Part shown: positions 32,986 to 41,397 of the stretch, in pieces
Position numbering within the stretch: position 1 is the stretch's first letter
Layout of the letters: each line of letters starts with the position of its first letter
Assembly: GCA_964411925.1 (NCBI GenBank)
Contig: CAYPNI010000018.1
Span: forward strand, 1-48,133
Reading direction: 5' to 3'
Source: VFKU01 sp964411925
Lineage (GTDB): Bacteria; Hydrogenedentota; Hydrogenedentia; Hydrogenedentales; GCA-2746185
DNA length: 48,133 nt
Notes under the pieces: generated by a model
What the model was told of the DNA's origin: nothing
What the model saw: only the letters and a program-made list of their open reading frames with translations
Databases searched by the model: none
Program-made: the position numbers and the translations under genes

Positions 32986-35763
32986 CTAGGTCAGCGTGCG
33001 CGCGACCTGCTCAATCTTGAACGCCTCGATGATGTCGCCTTCCTGGACCTCATCGAAGCCGGCCAGCTTGATGCCGCATTCGAACCCGGCCGACACCGAG
33101 CTGACAGTGTCCTTTTCGCGGCGGAGCGAACCGACCCGGCCTTCCCACACTTTCTGGCCATTTCGCATCAGGCGGACACTCGAATCGCGGTGGATCTCGC
33201 CGTCCGTCTGCATGCAGCCGGCGATGTTGCCCAGCGCCGAGGAGCGGAAGACGCGGCGCACTTCGGCGTGGCCCACGATGATCTCCTTGGACTCCGGCGC
33301 CAGCATGCCTTCGAGGGACTTGGTCAGTTCCTCGGTCAGCTCGTAAATGATTTTGTACGTGCGTATTTCGACGCCTTCGGTCTGGGCGAGTTGTTCCGCC
33401 TTGGGCGTAGGTTCGACGTGGAACCCGAGGATCACGGCGTCGCTCGCGCTGGCTAGCAGCACGTCCGATTCGTTGATGGCGCCCACGCCGGAACTGACAA
33501 CCTTGACCTTCGCTTCGTCGTTGCCGAGTTCCGGCAGCGTCGAATCGAGCACGTCCACACTACCCTGCACGTCCGCCTTGACGACGACGCGCAGCTCCGT
33601 CGTCTCGCCCGCGGTCAGGCTGCGGTGGAAGTCTTCCAGCGTGACATGCTGGACGGCCGGCCCGGACTTCATCCGGGCGCGGTGAGCGCGCTTCTCGGCG
33701 ATCGCGCGGGCGGTGCGTTCGTCCTTGACGGCGATAAACTGATCGCCCGCGTCCGGCGCGGCGTTGAACCCGAGCACCACGACCGGCGTGCTCGGCCCGG
33801 CTTCCTCGAGCGGTTCGCCCGCAGCGTTGAGCATCGCGCGGACCCGGCCGAACGTGGCGCCGCACAGGAACGGATCGCCCACCTTGAGCGTTCCGCTGCG
33901 GACGAGTACCCACGCCACGGGGCCCTGGCCGCGCGTGACCTCGGCCTCGACCACGGCGCCGCGCGCCGGCTTGTCGGGATTGGCCTTGAGTTCAAGCAGC
34001 TCGGTCTCGAGCACGAGCAATTCCATCAATTCGTCAATGCCCGCGCCGGACAGCGCGGAAATATCGCGGATAATCGTTTTACCGCCCCATTTTTCGTCGA
34101 GCAGATCGTATTCCGTCAACTGCTGGCGAATCCGTTCCGGCTGCGCGTCAGGCTTGTCGATCTTGTTCACCGCGACGACAATCGGCACTTCGGCGGCCTT
34201 GGCGTGGTTGATGGCTTCCCGCGTCTGCGGCATTACGCCGTCGTCCGCCGCGACGACGAGCACGACCACGTCCGTGACCTGTGCGCCGCGTGCGCGCATC
34301 GCGGTGAACGCCTCGTGGCCCGGCGTGTCCAGGAATACGACCCGGCCCTGCGGCAACTGGACCTCGTAGGCAGCGATATGTTGAGTGATGCCGCCGGCCT
34401 CGCCCGCAGCCACACTCGCCTTGCGCACACGATCGAGCAGCGAGGTCTTGCCATGGTCGACGTGGCCCATCACCGTCACAACGGGCGCGCGCGGCTTGAG
34501 CTGGCCGGGTTCGTCCGGCTCCTCGACCATGATTTCTTCTTCCTCGGCGATGACCGACTCGACTTCGAAGTCGAACGCCTCGGCAACGCGGCGAATTGTG
34601 TCCAGACTGAGCATCTGGTTCTTCGTCGCGAGGATGTTGTCTTCCATCAATGTGAGGATGATGTCCGTCGAATCGACGCCCATGGCTTCGGCGAGCGATT
34701 CCACCGTCATCACGTCCTCGACTTGCACGATGTGCCGCTCAGTCTCCGCCACTTCGTCACCGTCTGCTTCCGTTCGCCGCTTGCGGCGCTTCTTGGGTCC
34801 CGCGTCCATGCCGCCCGATTCGTATTCGCGAATTGCCGCGGCGGCGCTGCGGCGGATGTCTTCGTCGCGGCGGACCTTCTCCATCTTCTTCTGGCGCTTG
34901 CGCGCGGTCTTGCCGGTCTTGCGCGGCGCGGACGGCGCGATGGTGGGCACGTGCGCGGCGCGGCCAGCGGGGACTTCCTCGTCGATCTCGCCGAGCGCGC
35001 GGTCCTTGGAACGTTTGCGACCCGACGCCTTTTTCTCGTGGGCCTTGCGGATGACGTCCGCCACAACCTTCGGGTCGGGTTTGAGCTGGGACTTCTGCTT
35101 CGCCTTGCGTTTGTCTTCCTCTTCCTGATCGCGCTCCGCGCGTGCGAGGAGGCCCATGCCGGGCCCGGCAGCGACTTCAGGCTCTGGCGCGGGGGTGTTC
35201 TCCTCGAAGGCCTCGATTTCGCTGGCGTCGATGTGGCTGCCGTCGGCGCGAATGATCTCGGCGCGGTGTTGGTCGTGTTCGATGGCAGATCCGATGACGA
35301 TGGAGATGCCCTCTTCCCGCGGGGCCTCCTCGGGGCGGGCACCTTCTGCATCCGGAGGGAGGATTTCGGCCGTGGGACGCGGCCCGGCGGCCGCGGGAAG
35401 AACTTCGGCCTCGGCGCCGTCGTCCGCGGCTTTCTTCTTCGACGCGGCCTTTTTCTTCGCCGCGGGCTTTTTGGCTTCTGCCTTTTTCTTGGTGGCCTGC
35501 GCCTTCTTCTTGGCGGTGGCTTTGGCGAGCGCGGCCTTGCGTTTCGCTGCGAGTTGTTCTTCCTTCTCGCGCGCCTTTTCGAACTCGCTGCGATATTTGT
35601 CCTTGAGCTTCGGATCGTCGTCGATCTCGATCAGCAAGTCGATTTGCTCGTCCGAAATCTCCGACTCGGAGTCCTTGACGTCGAAGAACAGGTAACGAAG
35701 CGTCTCGAGCGCTTCGTCGGCGCTCATGTCAAGCCGTCCGGTCAGGGAGGCCACGGTCTGCAT
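32986..35763 (-). CDS. infB: translation initiation factor IF-2
   Basis: A 925-residue protein. An IF2_N-like segment opens it (VASLTGRLDMSADEALETL), followed by a Lys/Ala-rich, low-complexity stretch (about 70-130) and more charged linker. A second IF2_N (MTVESLAEAMGVDSTDIILT, about 353-372) precedes the GTPase: G1 GHVDHGKTSL, G3 DTPGHEAF, G4 NKID. Domains II-IV follow and bind initiator tRNA. AGGAG lies about 12 nt before the ATG. The long variable N-terminus is normal for the family. Confidence 0.97.
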   Translation of the reverse strand: MQTVASLTGRLDMSADEALETLRYLFFDVKDSESEISDEQIDLLIEIDDDPKLKDKYRSEFEKAREKEEQLAAKRKAALAKATAKKKAQATKKKAEAKKPAAKKKAASKKKAADDGAEAEVLPAAAGPRPTAEILPPDAEGARPEEAPREEGISIVIGSAIEHDQHRAEIIRADGSHIDASEIEAFEENTPAPEPEVAAGPGMGLLARAERDQEEEDKRKAKQKSQLKPDPKVVADVIRKAHEKKASGRKRSKDRALGEIDEEVPAGRAAHVPTIAPSAPRKTGKTARKRQKKMEKVRRDEDIRRSAAAAIREYESGGMDAGPKKRRKRRTEADGDEVAETERHIVQVEDVMTVESLAEAMGVDSTDIILTLMEDNILATKNQMLSLDTIRRVAEAFDFEVESVIAEEEEIMVEEPDEPGQLKPRAPVVTVMGHVDHGKTSLLDRVRKASVAAGEAGGITQHIAAYEVQLPQGRVVFLDTPGHEAFTAMRARGAQVTDVVVLVVAADDGVMPQTREAINHAKAAEVPIVVAVNKIDKPDAQPERIRQQLTEYDLLDEKWGGKTIIRDISALSGAGIDELMELLVLETELLELKANPDKPARGAVVEAEVTRGQGPVAWVLVRSGTLKVGDPFLCGATFGRVRAMLNAAGEPLEEAGPSTPVVVLGFNAAPDAGDQFIAVKDERTARAIAEKRAHRARMKSGPAVQHVTLEDFHRSLTAGETTELRVVVKADVQGSVDVLDSTLPELGNDEAKVKVVSSGVGAINESDVLLASASDAVILGFHVEPTPKAEQLAQTEGVEIRTYKIIYELTEELTKSLEGMLAPESKEIIVGHAEVRRVFRSSALGNIAGCMQTDGEIHRDSSVRLMRNGQKVWEGRVGSLRREKDTVSSVSAGFECGIKLAGFDEVQEGDIIEAFKIEQVARTLT

Positions 35764-35846
35764 CTTGTGTGTAGCTCCTAGGTCTTGCGTTCACCACCGG
35801 GCCGCATACGCGGCCCGGGCCGATCTCCGTCGAACGAAACTGCCTG

Positions 35847-36983
35847 TTACTCTGCCGCCGGCCCGCTGAAATCCACCGGCACTTCGGTGCCGTCGGGCGT
35901 GACCGTAATCCCCGTCTGGACGGACTCGGCCGTCTTCGACGGTACTTCGCCGCGCAGTTCGAGATCGCTGCGAATGTCGATGTTCCATCCGAGCAGCCGC
36001 GACGCGAGCCGCGCGTTCTGTCCCTTCTTGCCGATGGCGAGCGAGAGCTGGTCGTGCGGCACAGTTACCAGCACGGTCTTCGTCTCGTCGTCCAGCGCCA
36101 TCTCTATGATGTCGGCCGGATTGAGCGAGTTGCGGCAAAGGACCAGCGGGTCATCGCTCCAGCGGACGATGTCGATCTTCTCGCCGGAGAGTTCCTCGAC
36201 GACCGCGCGCACGCGCGAGCCCTTCATGCCCACACACGCGCCGACGGGGTCCACGTTCGAATCGGTCGAAGCGACGGCGACCTTGGTACGGCTGCCCGCT
36301 TCCCGCGCAATCGCGCGGATCACGATGGTGCCGTCGAAAATCTCCGGTACTTCGTTCTCGAACAGGCGGCGCACGAGTTCGGGCGTCGAGCGGCTGAGCA
36401 CGACGGCCGCGCCCCGGGCCGATTTCTCGACGCGCACGACGATGGCCTTGACGCGGTCGCCGGGGCGCAGGTTCTCGCGCTCGGCCTGTTCGGACGGCGG
36501 GATAATCGCCTCCGCCTTGTCGATCATGACGATGACGTTGCGCTGGTGCGTGCGCTTGACGGCGCCCGTGACGAGATCGCCCACGCGCCCCTTGAATTCT
36601 TCGAAGATGTTGTCCCGCTCGGCGTCCTTGATCTTCTGAATGATGACCTGCTTGGCCGTTTGCGCGGCGATCCGGCCGAAATCGGCGGGTTGCGTCGCGA
36701 ACTTGATGCGATCGCCCACGACGGCGTCGGGGTTCATTTTTTGCGCTTCGCTGAGGCCGATCTCCGAGCGGGTGTCCTCGACGTGATCAACGACCTTGCG
36801 CACCTCGAATACTTTGAATTCGATGCGGTCGGGATCGACGTCCACCATCACATCCGCCGCGTGCGTCATGCTCTTTCGCGCAGCGCTTTCGATCGCGCTG
36901 CGAATCGCCTCGATCAATGTGGCGCGATCGACACTCTTCTCCGCCTCCAGTTGCTGCAGTATCACGCGCAAGTTCGTGTCCAT
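35847..36983 (-). CDS. nusA: transcription termination/antitermination factor NusA
   Basis: The start is the ATG of MDTNLRVI because GGAGGAG lies just before it; a GTG 15 bp upstream would contain that site. The 378-residue product has the NusA N-terminal polymerase-binding domain, an S1 domain (DRVKAIVVRVEKSARGAAVV region), KH1 (ACVGMKGSRVRAVVEELSGE) and KH2 (LAIGKKGQNARLASRLLGW). It lacks the acidic repeat tail of E. coli NusA, as is usual outside proteobacteria. It sits between rimP and infB. Confidence 0.96.
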   Translation of the reverse strand: MDTNLRVILQQLEAEKSVDRATLIEAIRSAIESAARKSMTHAADVMVDVDPDRIEFKVFEVRKVVDHVEDTRSEIGLSEAQKMNPDAVVGDRIKFATQPADFGRIAAQTAKQVIIQKIKDAERDNIFEEFKGRVGDLVTGAVKRTHQRNVIVMIDKAEAIIPPSEQAERENLRPGDRVKAIVVRVEKSARGAAVVLSRSTPELVRRLFENEVPEIFDGTIVIRAIAREAGSRTKVAVASTDSNVDPVGACVGMKGSRVRAVVEELSGEKIDIVRWSDDPLVLCRNSLNPADIIEMALDDETKTVLVTVPHDQLSLAIGKKGQNARLASRLLGWNIDIRSDLELRGEVPSKTAESVQTGITVTPDGTEVPVDFSGPAAE

Positions 36984-37010
36984 CGTTCGCTCCTCCACGG
37001 TTGGCGCGGC

Positions 37011-37508
37011 TCATCGGTCCAGATTTGCCTGCTTCACGTTTTCCACGTGAATCCGGTACTCCGTTCCGTCCACTTCCACGCCGACCAACCCGTCATCTAT
37101 CCCGCGGAGCAGACCCTTGAAGCGCTTGCGGCCATCGATCGGCGTCACCGTGGTGAGCCGGATAGGCTCGCCCGAAAACCTCTCGAAGTCCTTCTCGCGC
37201 CTCAGCGGCCGCGCTATACCCGGGGACGACACCTCCAAGGTGTAATGCGACTCTATAAAATCACGTTCATCGAGCAGCGCACTGATGATGCGCGACACCG
37301 CTGCGCAGTCATCCACCGTCACGCCGCCTTGGCGGTCGATGAACACCCGCAGCAGCCCGGACGCACCGTGCTGCCCGAACTCCACCTCAATCAGCTCGAA
37401 GCCGGCCTGGGCTACCAGCGGCTCCAGCTCCGTCCAGGCCCGCCGGACGATGTCCTGCCGTTCCACAACCGCACCCGGACGAAAACCCGTCCCATCTGCC
37501 GCGCGCAC
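37011..37508 (-). CDS. rimP: ribosome maturation factor RimP
   Basis: A protein of up to 165 residues with RimP features: WTELEPLVAQAGFELIEVEF, RVFIDRQGGVTVDDCA and YTLEVSSPGIARPLRREKDF. RimP assists 30S subunit maturation. The start is unsettled: GTG at 37508 has weak TAGG upstream, and GTG at 37466 would begin closer to the family's usual N-terminus. It is the first gene of the operon and lies directly behind the hairpins at 37526-37573. Confidence 0.93.
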   Translation of the reverse strand: MRAADGTGFRPGAVVERQDIVRRAWTELEPLVAQAGFELIEVEFGQHGASGLLRVFIDRQGGVTVDDCAAVSRIISALLDERDFIESHYTLEVSSPGIARPLRREKDFERFSGEPIRLTTVTPIDGRKRFKGLLRGIDDGLVGVEVDGTEYRIHVENVKQANLDR

Positions 37509-37525
37509 AAGCGCCTACAAGTAAA

Positions 37526-37549
37526 AAGAGTGGGTATACACCCACTCTT
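37526..37549 (-). terminator. strong intrinsic terminator, possible attenuator ahead of rimP-nusA-infB
   Basis: A perfect 10-bp inverted repeat with a 4-nt loop; on the minus strand the stem runs directly into TTTTT and AC. It is placed 17-60 bp before the two candidate rimP starts and about 110 bp after the pgeF stop. Confidence 0.8.
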
Positions 37550-37573
37550 CCGGAAGCTACCCGCAGCTTTCGG
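37550..37573 (-). promoter_or_regulatory. second leader hairpin abutting the terminator
   Basis: Nine-base arms (37550-37558 and 37565-37573, one mismatch) enclose a 6-nt loop. It touches the terminator stem without a gap, so the leader would fold into tandem hairpins. Confidence 0.5.
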
Positions 37574-37580
37574 GGGACAG

Positions 37581-37608
37581 GTTATCACACGGTGAAAAAG
37601 AGACGCAA
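37581..37608 (-). promoter_or_regulatory. weak candidate promoter of the rimP operon
   Basis: On the minus strand TTGCGT (37603-37608) and GATAAC (37581-37586) are 16 bp apart, with a TG one base before the -10 (extended -10). Only part of each hexamer matches consensus. Transcription would begin near 37574, at the edge of the leader hairpins. Confidence 0.35.
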
Positions 37609-37614
37609 GGCGTC
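37595..37614 (-). terminator. short terminator-like hairpin after pgeF
   Basis: GACGC and GCGTC pair in a 5-bp stem with a 3-nt loop, followed on the minus strand by TCTTTTT. It is weak but lies about 50 bp beyond the pgeF stop. It overlaps the candidate promoter. Confidence 0.35.
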
Positions 37615-37661
37615 CACAATTAACGAGAAACACGAACTGAGCAAATTACGAATTTTGGCGG

Positions 37662-38339
37662 CTACAGCGCGAGAATTGCCAGGTTCCTCGCGGCGCTGCC
37701 GGTCGCCCGGTACGAGTGGAAACGACCGCCGCAAATCGTGCAGTGCCCGGAGATGCTGATGTTCGCGGGTGGCACTCCCGCCGATTCGAGTTGCATCGCG
37801 TTACCCCGCCACAAGTCGAGATGCCGGCCCGCGGCCGGATAGCCGCGATCGCGATAGGCGGAGGCGGTGGCCTGATCGACTTCGTAGCAACACGGCCCGG
37901 CAGACGGCCCGATGACCGCAAACAGGCCGGAAGGAACAACCCTGAAACGCTCGCGCATTGCGCGGACGGTCGCCTCAGCGATTCGCTCCATGGTGCTGCG
38001 CCGGCCCGCGTGGACGATCCCGGCGGAGCGGGTGGCGGGGTCGAACAGGAACACGGGTACGCAGTCCGCGACTCGCACTGCGATAGCGATCCCCGAGTCG
38101 CGCGTGACCAGCGCGTCCCCCTCCGAGCCTATCAACGCCTCGGAGTTGTCGCGTTGAGCCGTCTCGACGCGGGTGCCGTGGACCTGGCGCATGGTGATGA
38201 CCGGGCGCGCGGGTGTTCCGGCAAGCGTAAGCGCGTCCCGTTCGGGCCGGCCGCCGGGCCGCGCGAAGTCGCCGTCGGCTACTTCCGTCATGCCGGCGAG
38301 TGTCAGGCCGAGGGCTTCGAAGTCAGGGAATCGGAGCAT
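37662..38339 (-). CDS. pgeF: YfiH/PgeF-family purine nucleoside phosphorylase/peptidoglycan editing factor
   Basis: A 225-residue protein of the multicopper-oxidase-like (YlmD/YfiH) family. Diagnostic blocks are ITMRQVHGTRVE, RVADCVPVFLFDP (Cys), HAGRRSTMERI (His) and GPSAGPCCYEVDQ, with a metal-site end CTICGGRFHSYR. Family members have been reported to act on purine nucleosides and, in E. coli, to limit wrong L-Ser incorporation in peptidoglycan. Which role applies here is unknown. It lies downstream of hslU on the same strand, separated by a repeat. Confidence 0.92.
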   Translation of the reverse strand: MLRFPDFEALGLTLAGMTEVADGDFARPGGRPERDALTLAGTPARPVITMRQVHGTRVETAQRDNSEALIGSEGDALVTRDSGIAIAVRVADCVPVFLFDPATRSAGIVHAGRRSTMERIAEATVRAMRERFRVVPSGLFAVIGPSAGPCCYEVDQATASAYRDRGYPAAGRHLDLWRGNAMQLESAGVPPANISISGHCTICGGRFHSYRATGSAARNLAILAL

Positions 38340-38419
38340 GGGTGAGCTCAGTTCGAATTCGCACGTGGGGACGCTGGTTCCATCGTAGTATCGGTGTCGA
38401 ATCCGGCGTGCCAGCTACA

Positions 38420-38459
38420 GAGATTGTTTCGTCGCGCACTGCGCTCCTCGCAATGACGG
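38420..38459. repeat. 40-bp interspersed repeat, copy 1
   Basis: GAGATTGTTTCGTCGC at the left end and CCTCGCAATGACG at the right end frame a partly palindromic 40-bp element. The copy at 42638-42677 matches at both ends and differs mostly in the middle. It lies in the pgeF-hslU gap. The type is known in many bacteria, where its translation gives HCE(E/D)R-like peptides. Confidence 0.85.
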
Positions 38460-38463
38460 GGGG

Positions 38464-39852
38464 TTAGAGAATGTAGCCGCTGAGGTCGCGCTTCTCGCGC
38501 AGGCCCTTCAGGCGATCGACGACGCGGTCCTCGTCGATCACGACCTTAGTGTCCTTCTTCATGTCGGGCGCTTCGAACAGCACGTCCTCGAGCAGGAACT
38601 CCATGATGGTGTGAAGGCGGCGCGCTCCGATGTTTTCGGTTTCGTCGTTCACCTCGCGGCAGACACGCGCCATCGCGTCGATCGCGCCGTCGCTGAACTC
38701 GACGTTGATGCCGTCCGTCTCGAGCAGGCCCTGGTACTGGCGGATGAGCGAGTTTTTGGGTTCGCGCAAAATCCGCACGAAATCGGCCTCGGTCAGGCTG
38801 TCGAGTTCGACGCGGATCGGGAACCGTCCCTGAAGTTCGGGAATCAAATCCGACACTTTGGTCATGTGGAATGCGCCCGCCGCAACGAACAGGATGTGGT
38901 CCGTGCGGACGGGGCCGTACTTCGTGGTCACCGTGCTGCCTTCCACGATGGGCAGGATGTCGCGTTGGACCCCCTCGCGTGACACGTCGGGCCCGTGCGA
39001 GGAACCTTTGCCGGCGATTTTGTCCACTTCGTCGAGGAAGACAATGCCCGCGTCCTCGGTGCGGCGGATCGCCTCGGCAACGATCTTGTCCATATCGAGG
39101 AGTTCCTCCAACTCTTCCTCCTCGAGCGCGCGCCGCGCGGCTTCGACCGTCATCTTGCGGCGGCGGCGGCGCGGCGGCGACATCCCCTTCATCATCTCTT
39201 GCAGGTTGATGCCCATTTCTTCCAGACCGGTATTGGAGAACATCTGCATGACAGCCGGCTGCGAGGACTCGCGGACCTCGACGTCGATCTCACGCTCGTC
39301 GAGATCGCCCGCTTCCAGCTTCTCGCGAATCATCTCGCGCGTGCGGTCCTCGGCGGTCGGTTCCGGTCGCGGCGCAACCGGACCCTCGTCACCGGCCTGG
39401 GGATCGAAGGGATGGTAACCGCGCTCGGGCTTGGGTTTGGGCGGCAGGAGGACGTCGAGCAGGCGCTTCCCGGCGCGCTCACGCGCGAGGCCCTCGTTGG
39501 CCTTGCGCATCTCCTGGCGCACGAGATTGATCGCGACGTCGGTCAGATCGCGGATCATGGACTCGCAATCCCGGCCGACGTAGCCCACTTCCGTAAACTT
39601 CGACGCTTCGACCTTGACGAATGGCGCATCCACCAGCCGCGCGAGCCGCCGGGCGATTTCCGTCTTGCCGACGCCCGTCGGACCGATGAGGATGATGTTC
39701 TTCGGCGTCACTTCCTCGCGCATCTCGTCGCCCAGCTGTTGCCGGCGCCAGCGGTTCCGCAGCGCGATCGCGACTTTGCGCTTGGCTTCGTTCTGGCCGA
39801 CGATGTACTTGTCCAACTCGTTCACGATTTGACGTGGGGTCAATTCATCCAC
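38464..39852 (-). CDS. hslU: ATP-dependent protease ATPase subunit HslU
   Basis: The start is a GTG (VDELTPRQIV), with AGGAGA about 5 bases upstream; no family sequence lies before it. The 462-residue product has Walker A GPTGVGKT (57-64), the pore motif GYVGRD (90-95), an intermediate I-domain with many acidic and Arg residues (about 130-250), Walker B IVFLDEVDKIAG and a C-terminal tail RDLSGYIL. In HslUV the last residues dock into HslV, and the tail here fits the usual DLSRFIL-like form. HslV, usually encoded just upstream, is not in this window. Confidence 0.95.
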   Translation of the reverse strand: MDELTPRQIVNELDKYIVGQNEAKRKVAIALRNRWRRQQLGDEMREEVTPKNIILIGPTGVGKTEIARRLARLVDAPFVKVEASKFTEVGYVGRDCESMIRDLTDVAINLVRQEMRKANEGLARERAGKRLLDVLLPPKPKPERGYHPFDPQAGDEGPVAPRPEPTAEDRTREMIREKLEAGDLDEREIDVEVRESSQPAVMQMFSNTGLEEMGINLQEMMKGMSPPRRRRRKMTVEAARRALEEEELEELLDMDKIVAEAIRRTEDAGIVFLDEVDKIAGKGSSHGPDVSREGVQRDILPIVEGSTVTTKYGPVRTDHILFVAAGAFHMTKVSDLIPELQGRFPIRVELDSLTEADFVRILREPKNSLIRQYQGLLETDGINVEFSDGAIDAMARVCREVNDETENIGARRLHTIMEFLLEDVLFEAPDMKKDTKVVIDEDRVVDRLKGLREKRDLSGYIL

Positions 39853-39891
39853 GGTGTTCTCCTGGAGAGTTCGGGCGGGGCCGCTGAATCT

Positions 39892-39919
39892 TTGAGCGGA
39901 CGGTGCAAACCGGTACAAT
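39892..39919 (+). promoter_or_regulatory. sigma70-type promoter of the AI-2E permease gene
   Basis: TTGAGC (39892-39897) and TACAAT (39914-39919) are 16 bp apart on the plus strand, matching 4/6 and 5/6 of consensus. The ATG at 39952 lies about 32 bp beyond the -10. Confidence 0.5.
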
Positions 39920-39951
39920 CATCCCACACTTGACGCATCTCGGGCTACCGA

Positions 39952-40995
39952 ATGGATCGGCCGAAGCAATACACGGAGTTGCAAGTTCAAACTGTCTGCC
40001 TCGTCGTCGTGACGGCGTTCACGATCGGTATGGGCCTGTATCTCCTGCGTCCCGTGCTGGTTCCATTCATGCTCGCCGTATTCCTCGCGTTCATGTTGAC
40101 GCCCGTACTCGATCTACAAACCAGGCTGCTGCGTATTCCCCGGCTGCTGGCCCTGTTCATCACTCTGGTCGTGGCCGTTTCGGTGTTGAGCCTGGGCACG
40201 GGCATCGCGGTATCGTCCATTACGCGCCTCGCCAGCAACGCCGACCGGTACCAGGCTGAACTCGAGACGCGCCTGCGTGACGCGGTGGACCGCTTGCCGC
40301 TCGAGGACATGGGAGTGAACAATCCGGACGAAATCGACCCGATGTCGTTTTTTCCCGAGAACCTGCTCGAGTGGATTCTGGACCGGTTGACCGGCGTGCT
40401 GACCACGCTCGCATCGCAGGGAATACTCGTTCTCCTGTTCGTGATCTTTCTGTTGCTCGGCCGGGCCCGGCAACCCCGGCCGCCCGACACCGTCGCGTTC
40501 GAAATCGAGCGTTCGGTGAAGCGTTACCTCATCACCAAAGTGGTCGTTTCCGCCGCGACCGGCGCGCTGGTTTTTTTCACGCTCAACATGCTCAGCATCC
40601 CGTTCGCGCTGGCCTTCGGCGCGCTCGCGTTCATGCTCAACTTCATTCCCAGCGTGGGCTCGATTATCGCCACGCTGTTGCCGGTTCCGGTGCTGTTGCT
40701 CACGCCGGAGTTGTCCGGCACAACATTCGCCCTGGCGCTGGTCATTCCCGCGGCCATCCAGTTCACGCTCGGGAATCTCATCGAGCCGAAAATCATGGGC
40801 GATTCGCTCGATCTGCATCCGGTCGTGATCCTGCTCGCGCTGATTTTCTGGGGCATGATTTGGGGGCCGATCGGCATGCTGCTCGCCGCGCCGCTGACCG
40901 CGATCACGAAAATCGTGCTCTCGAAGATCGAACTCACGCAGCCGATGGCGGACGCGCTCGCCGGCCGGCTCGAAGGCCTGCTCGAATTCCGCTAG
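39952..40995 (+). CDS. AI-2E family transporter (PerM/YdiK type)
   Basis: A 347-residue integral membrane protein with about eight hydrophobic helices, beginning VCLVVVTAFTIGMGLYLLRPVL and ending LIFWGMIWGPIGMLLAAPLTA. The family core ALAFGALAFMLNFIPSVGSI and the Leu/Ile-rich ends match UPF0118/AI-2E proteins. Roles proposed for family members include AI-2 export and Na+/H+ antiport; none can be chosen here. It is divergent from hslU. Confidence 0.92.
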   Translation: MDRPKQYTELQVQTVCLVVVTAFTIGMGLYLLRPVLVPFMLAVFLAFMLTPVLDLQTRLLRIPRLLALFITLVVAVSVLSLGTGIAVSSITRLASNADRYQAELETRLRDAVDRLPLEDMGVNNPDEIDPMSFFPENLLEWILDRLTGVLTTLASQGILVLLFVIFLLLGRARQPRPPDTVAFEIERSVKRYLITKVVVSAATGALVFFTLNMLSIPFALAFGALAFMLNFIPSVGSIIATLLPVPVLLLTPELSGTTFALALVIPAAIQFTLGNLIEPKIMGDSLDLHPVVILLALIFWGMIWGPIGMLLAAPLTAITKIVLSKIELTQPMADALAGRLEGLLEFR

Positions 40996-41028
40996 ACACG
41001 GCGGCTCGCGAGCGTGCCACCCCGCACG

Positions 41029-41397
41029 CTACTTTCCGCGCATGCGATCGAGATTCACGACGGCACGCTCGTGCGTGCCGGTGCTGATTGTGCCCGCGGC
41101 GGCGACGACCTCGGTCTCGAACGTCAGCCGGCGTTTGTTGACTTCGCGCAGCGCCACGCGGACCTGCACGGTCTCGCCGGAACGCGCGGGGCCGGTGTGG
41201 CTCACGCAGACGTGCGTGCCGACGGTCGTTTCTCCTTCGTCGAGATGCTGCTGCGCGCAGGCGTAGCACGTGCCTTCGATAAGGCCGATCATCGACGGTG
41301 TCGACAGTATTTTCGCAGGGATGTGCGCGGGGGACATCGCGTCGGTGACGGCATGAGAAAGTTCAAGCGCGATCCCGGGTTGTAGCGAGGCCTTCAC
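41029..41397 (-). CDS. hotdog-fold thioesterase, FlK-like
   Basis: The start is the GTG overlapping the rpiB stop by 4 bp (GTGA). The 122-residue product matches the FlK/thioesterase-like family: STPSMIGLIEGTCYACAQQH, ETTVGTHVCVSHTGPARSG and NKRRLTFETEV. Predicted catalytic residues Thr33, Glu41 and His67 have the same spacing (8 and 26) as Thr42/Glu50/His76 of FlK. It should hydrolyse acyl-CoA thioesters in the cytoplasm; the FlK substrate fluoroacetyl-CoA is not implied. Translational coupling with rpiB is strong, though no metabolic link is obvious. Confidence 0.85.
   Translation of the reverse strand: MKASLQPGIALELSHAVTDAMSPAHIPAKILSTPSMIGLIEGTCYACAQQHLDEGETTVGTHVCVSHTGPARSGETVQVRVALREVNKRRLTFETEVVAAAGTISTGTHERAVVNLDRMRGK

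Noticed and set aside
38390..38412. tRNA-like T-loop sequence GTCGAATCC
   Set aside because: The flanking bases do not form a T stem and no anticodon or D arm is found upstream.
40984..41014. GCTCGCGAGC palindrome after the AI-2E gene as terminator
   Set aside because: A self-complementary 10-mer cannot form a normal loop and no T-run follows.
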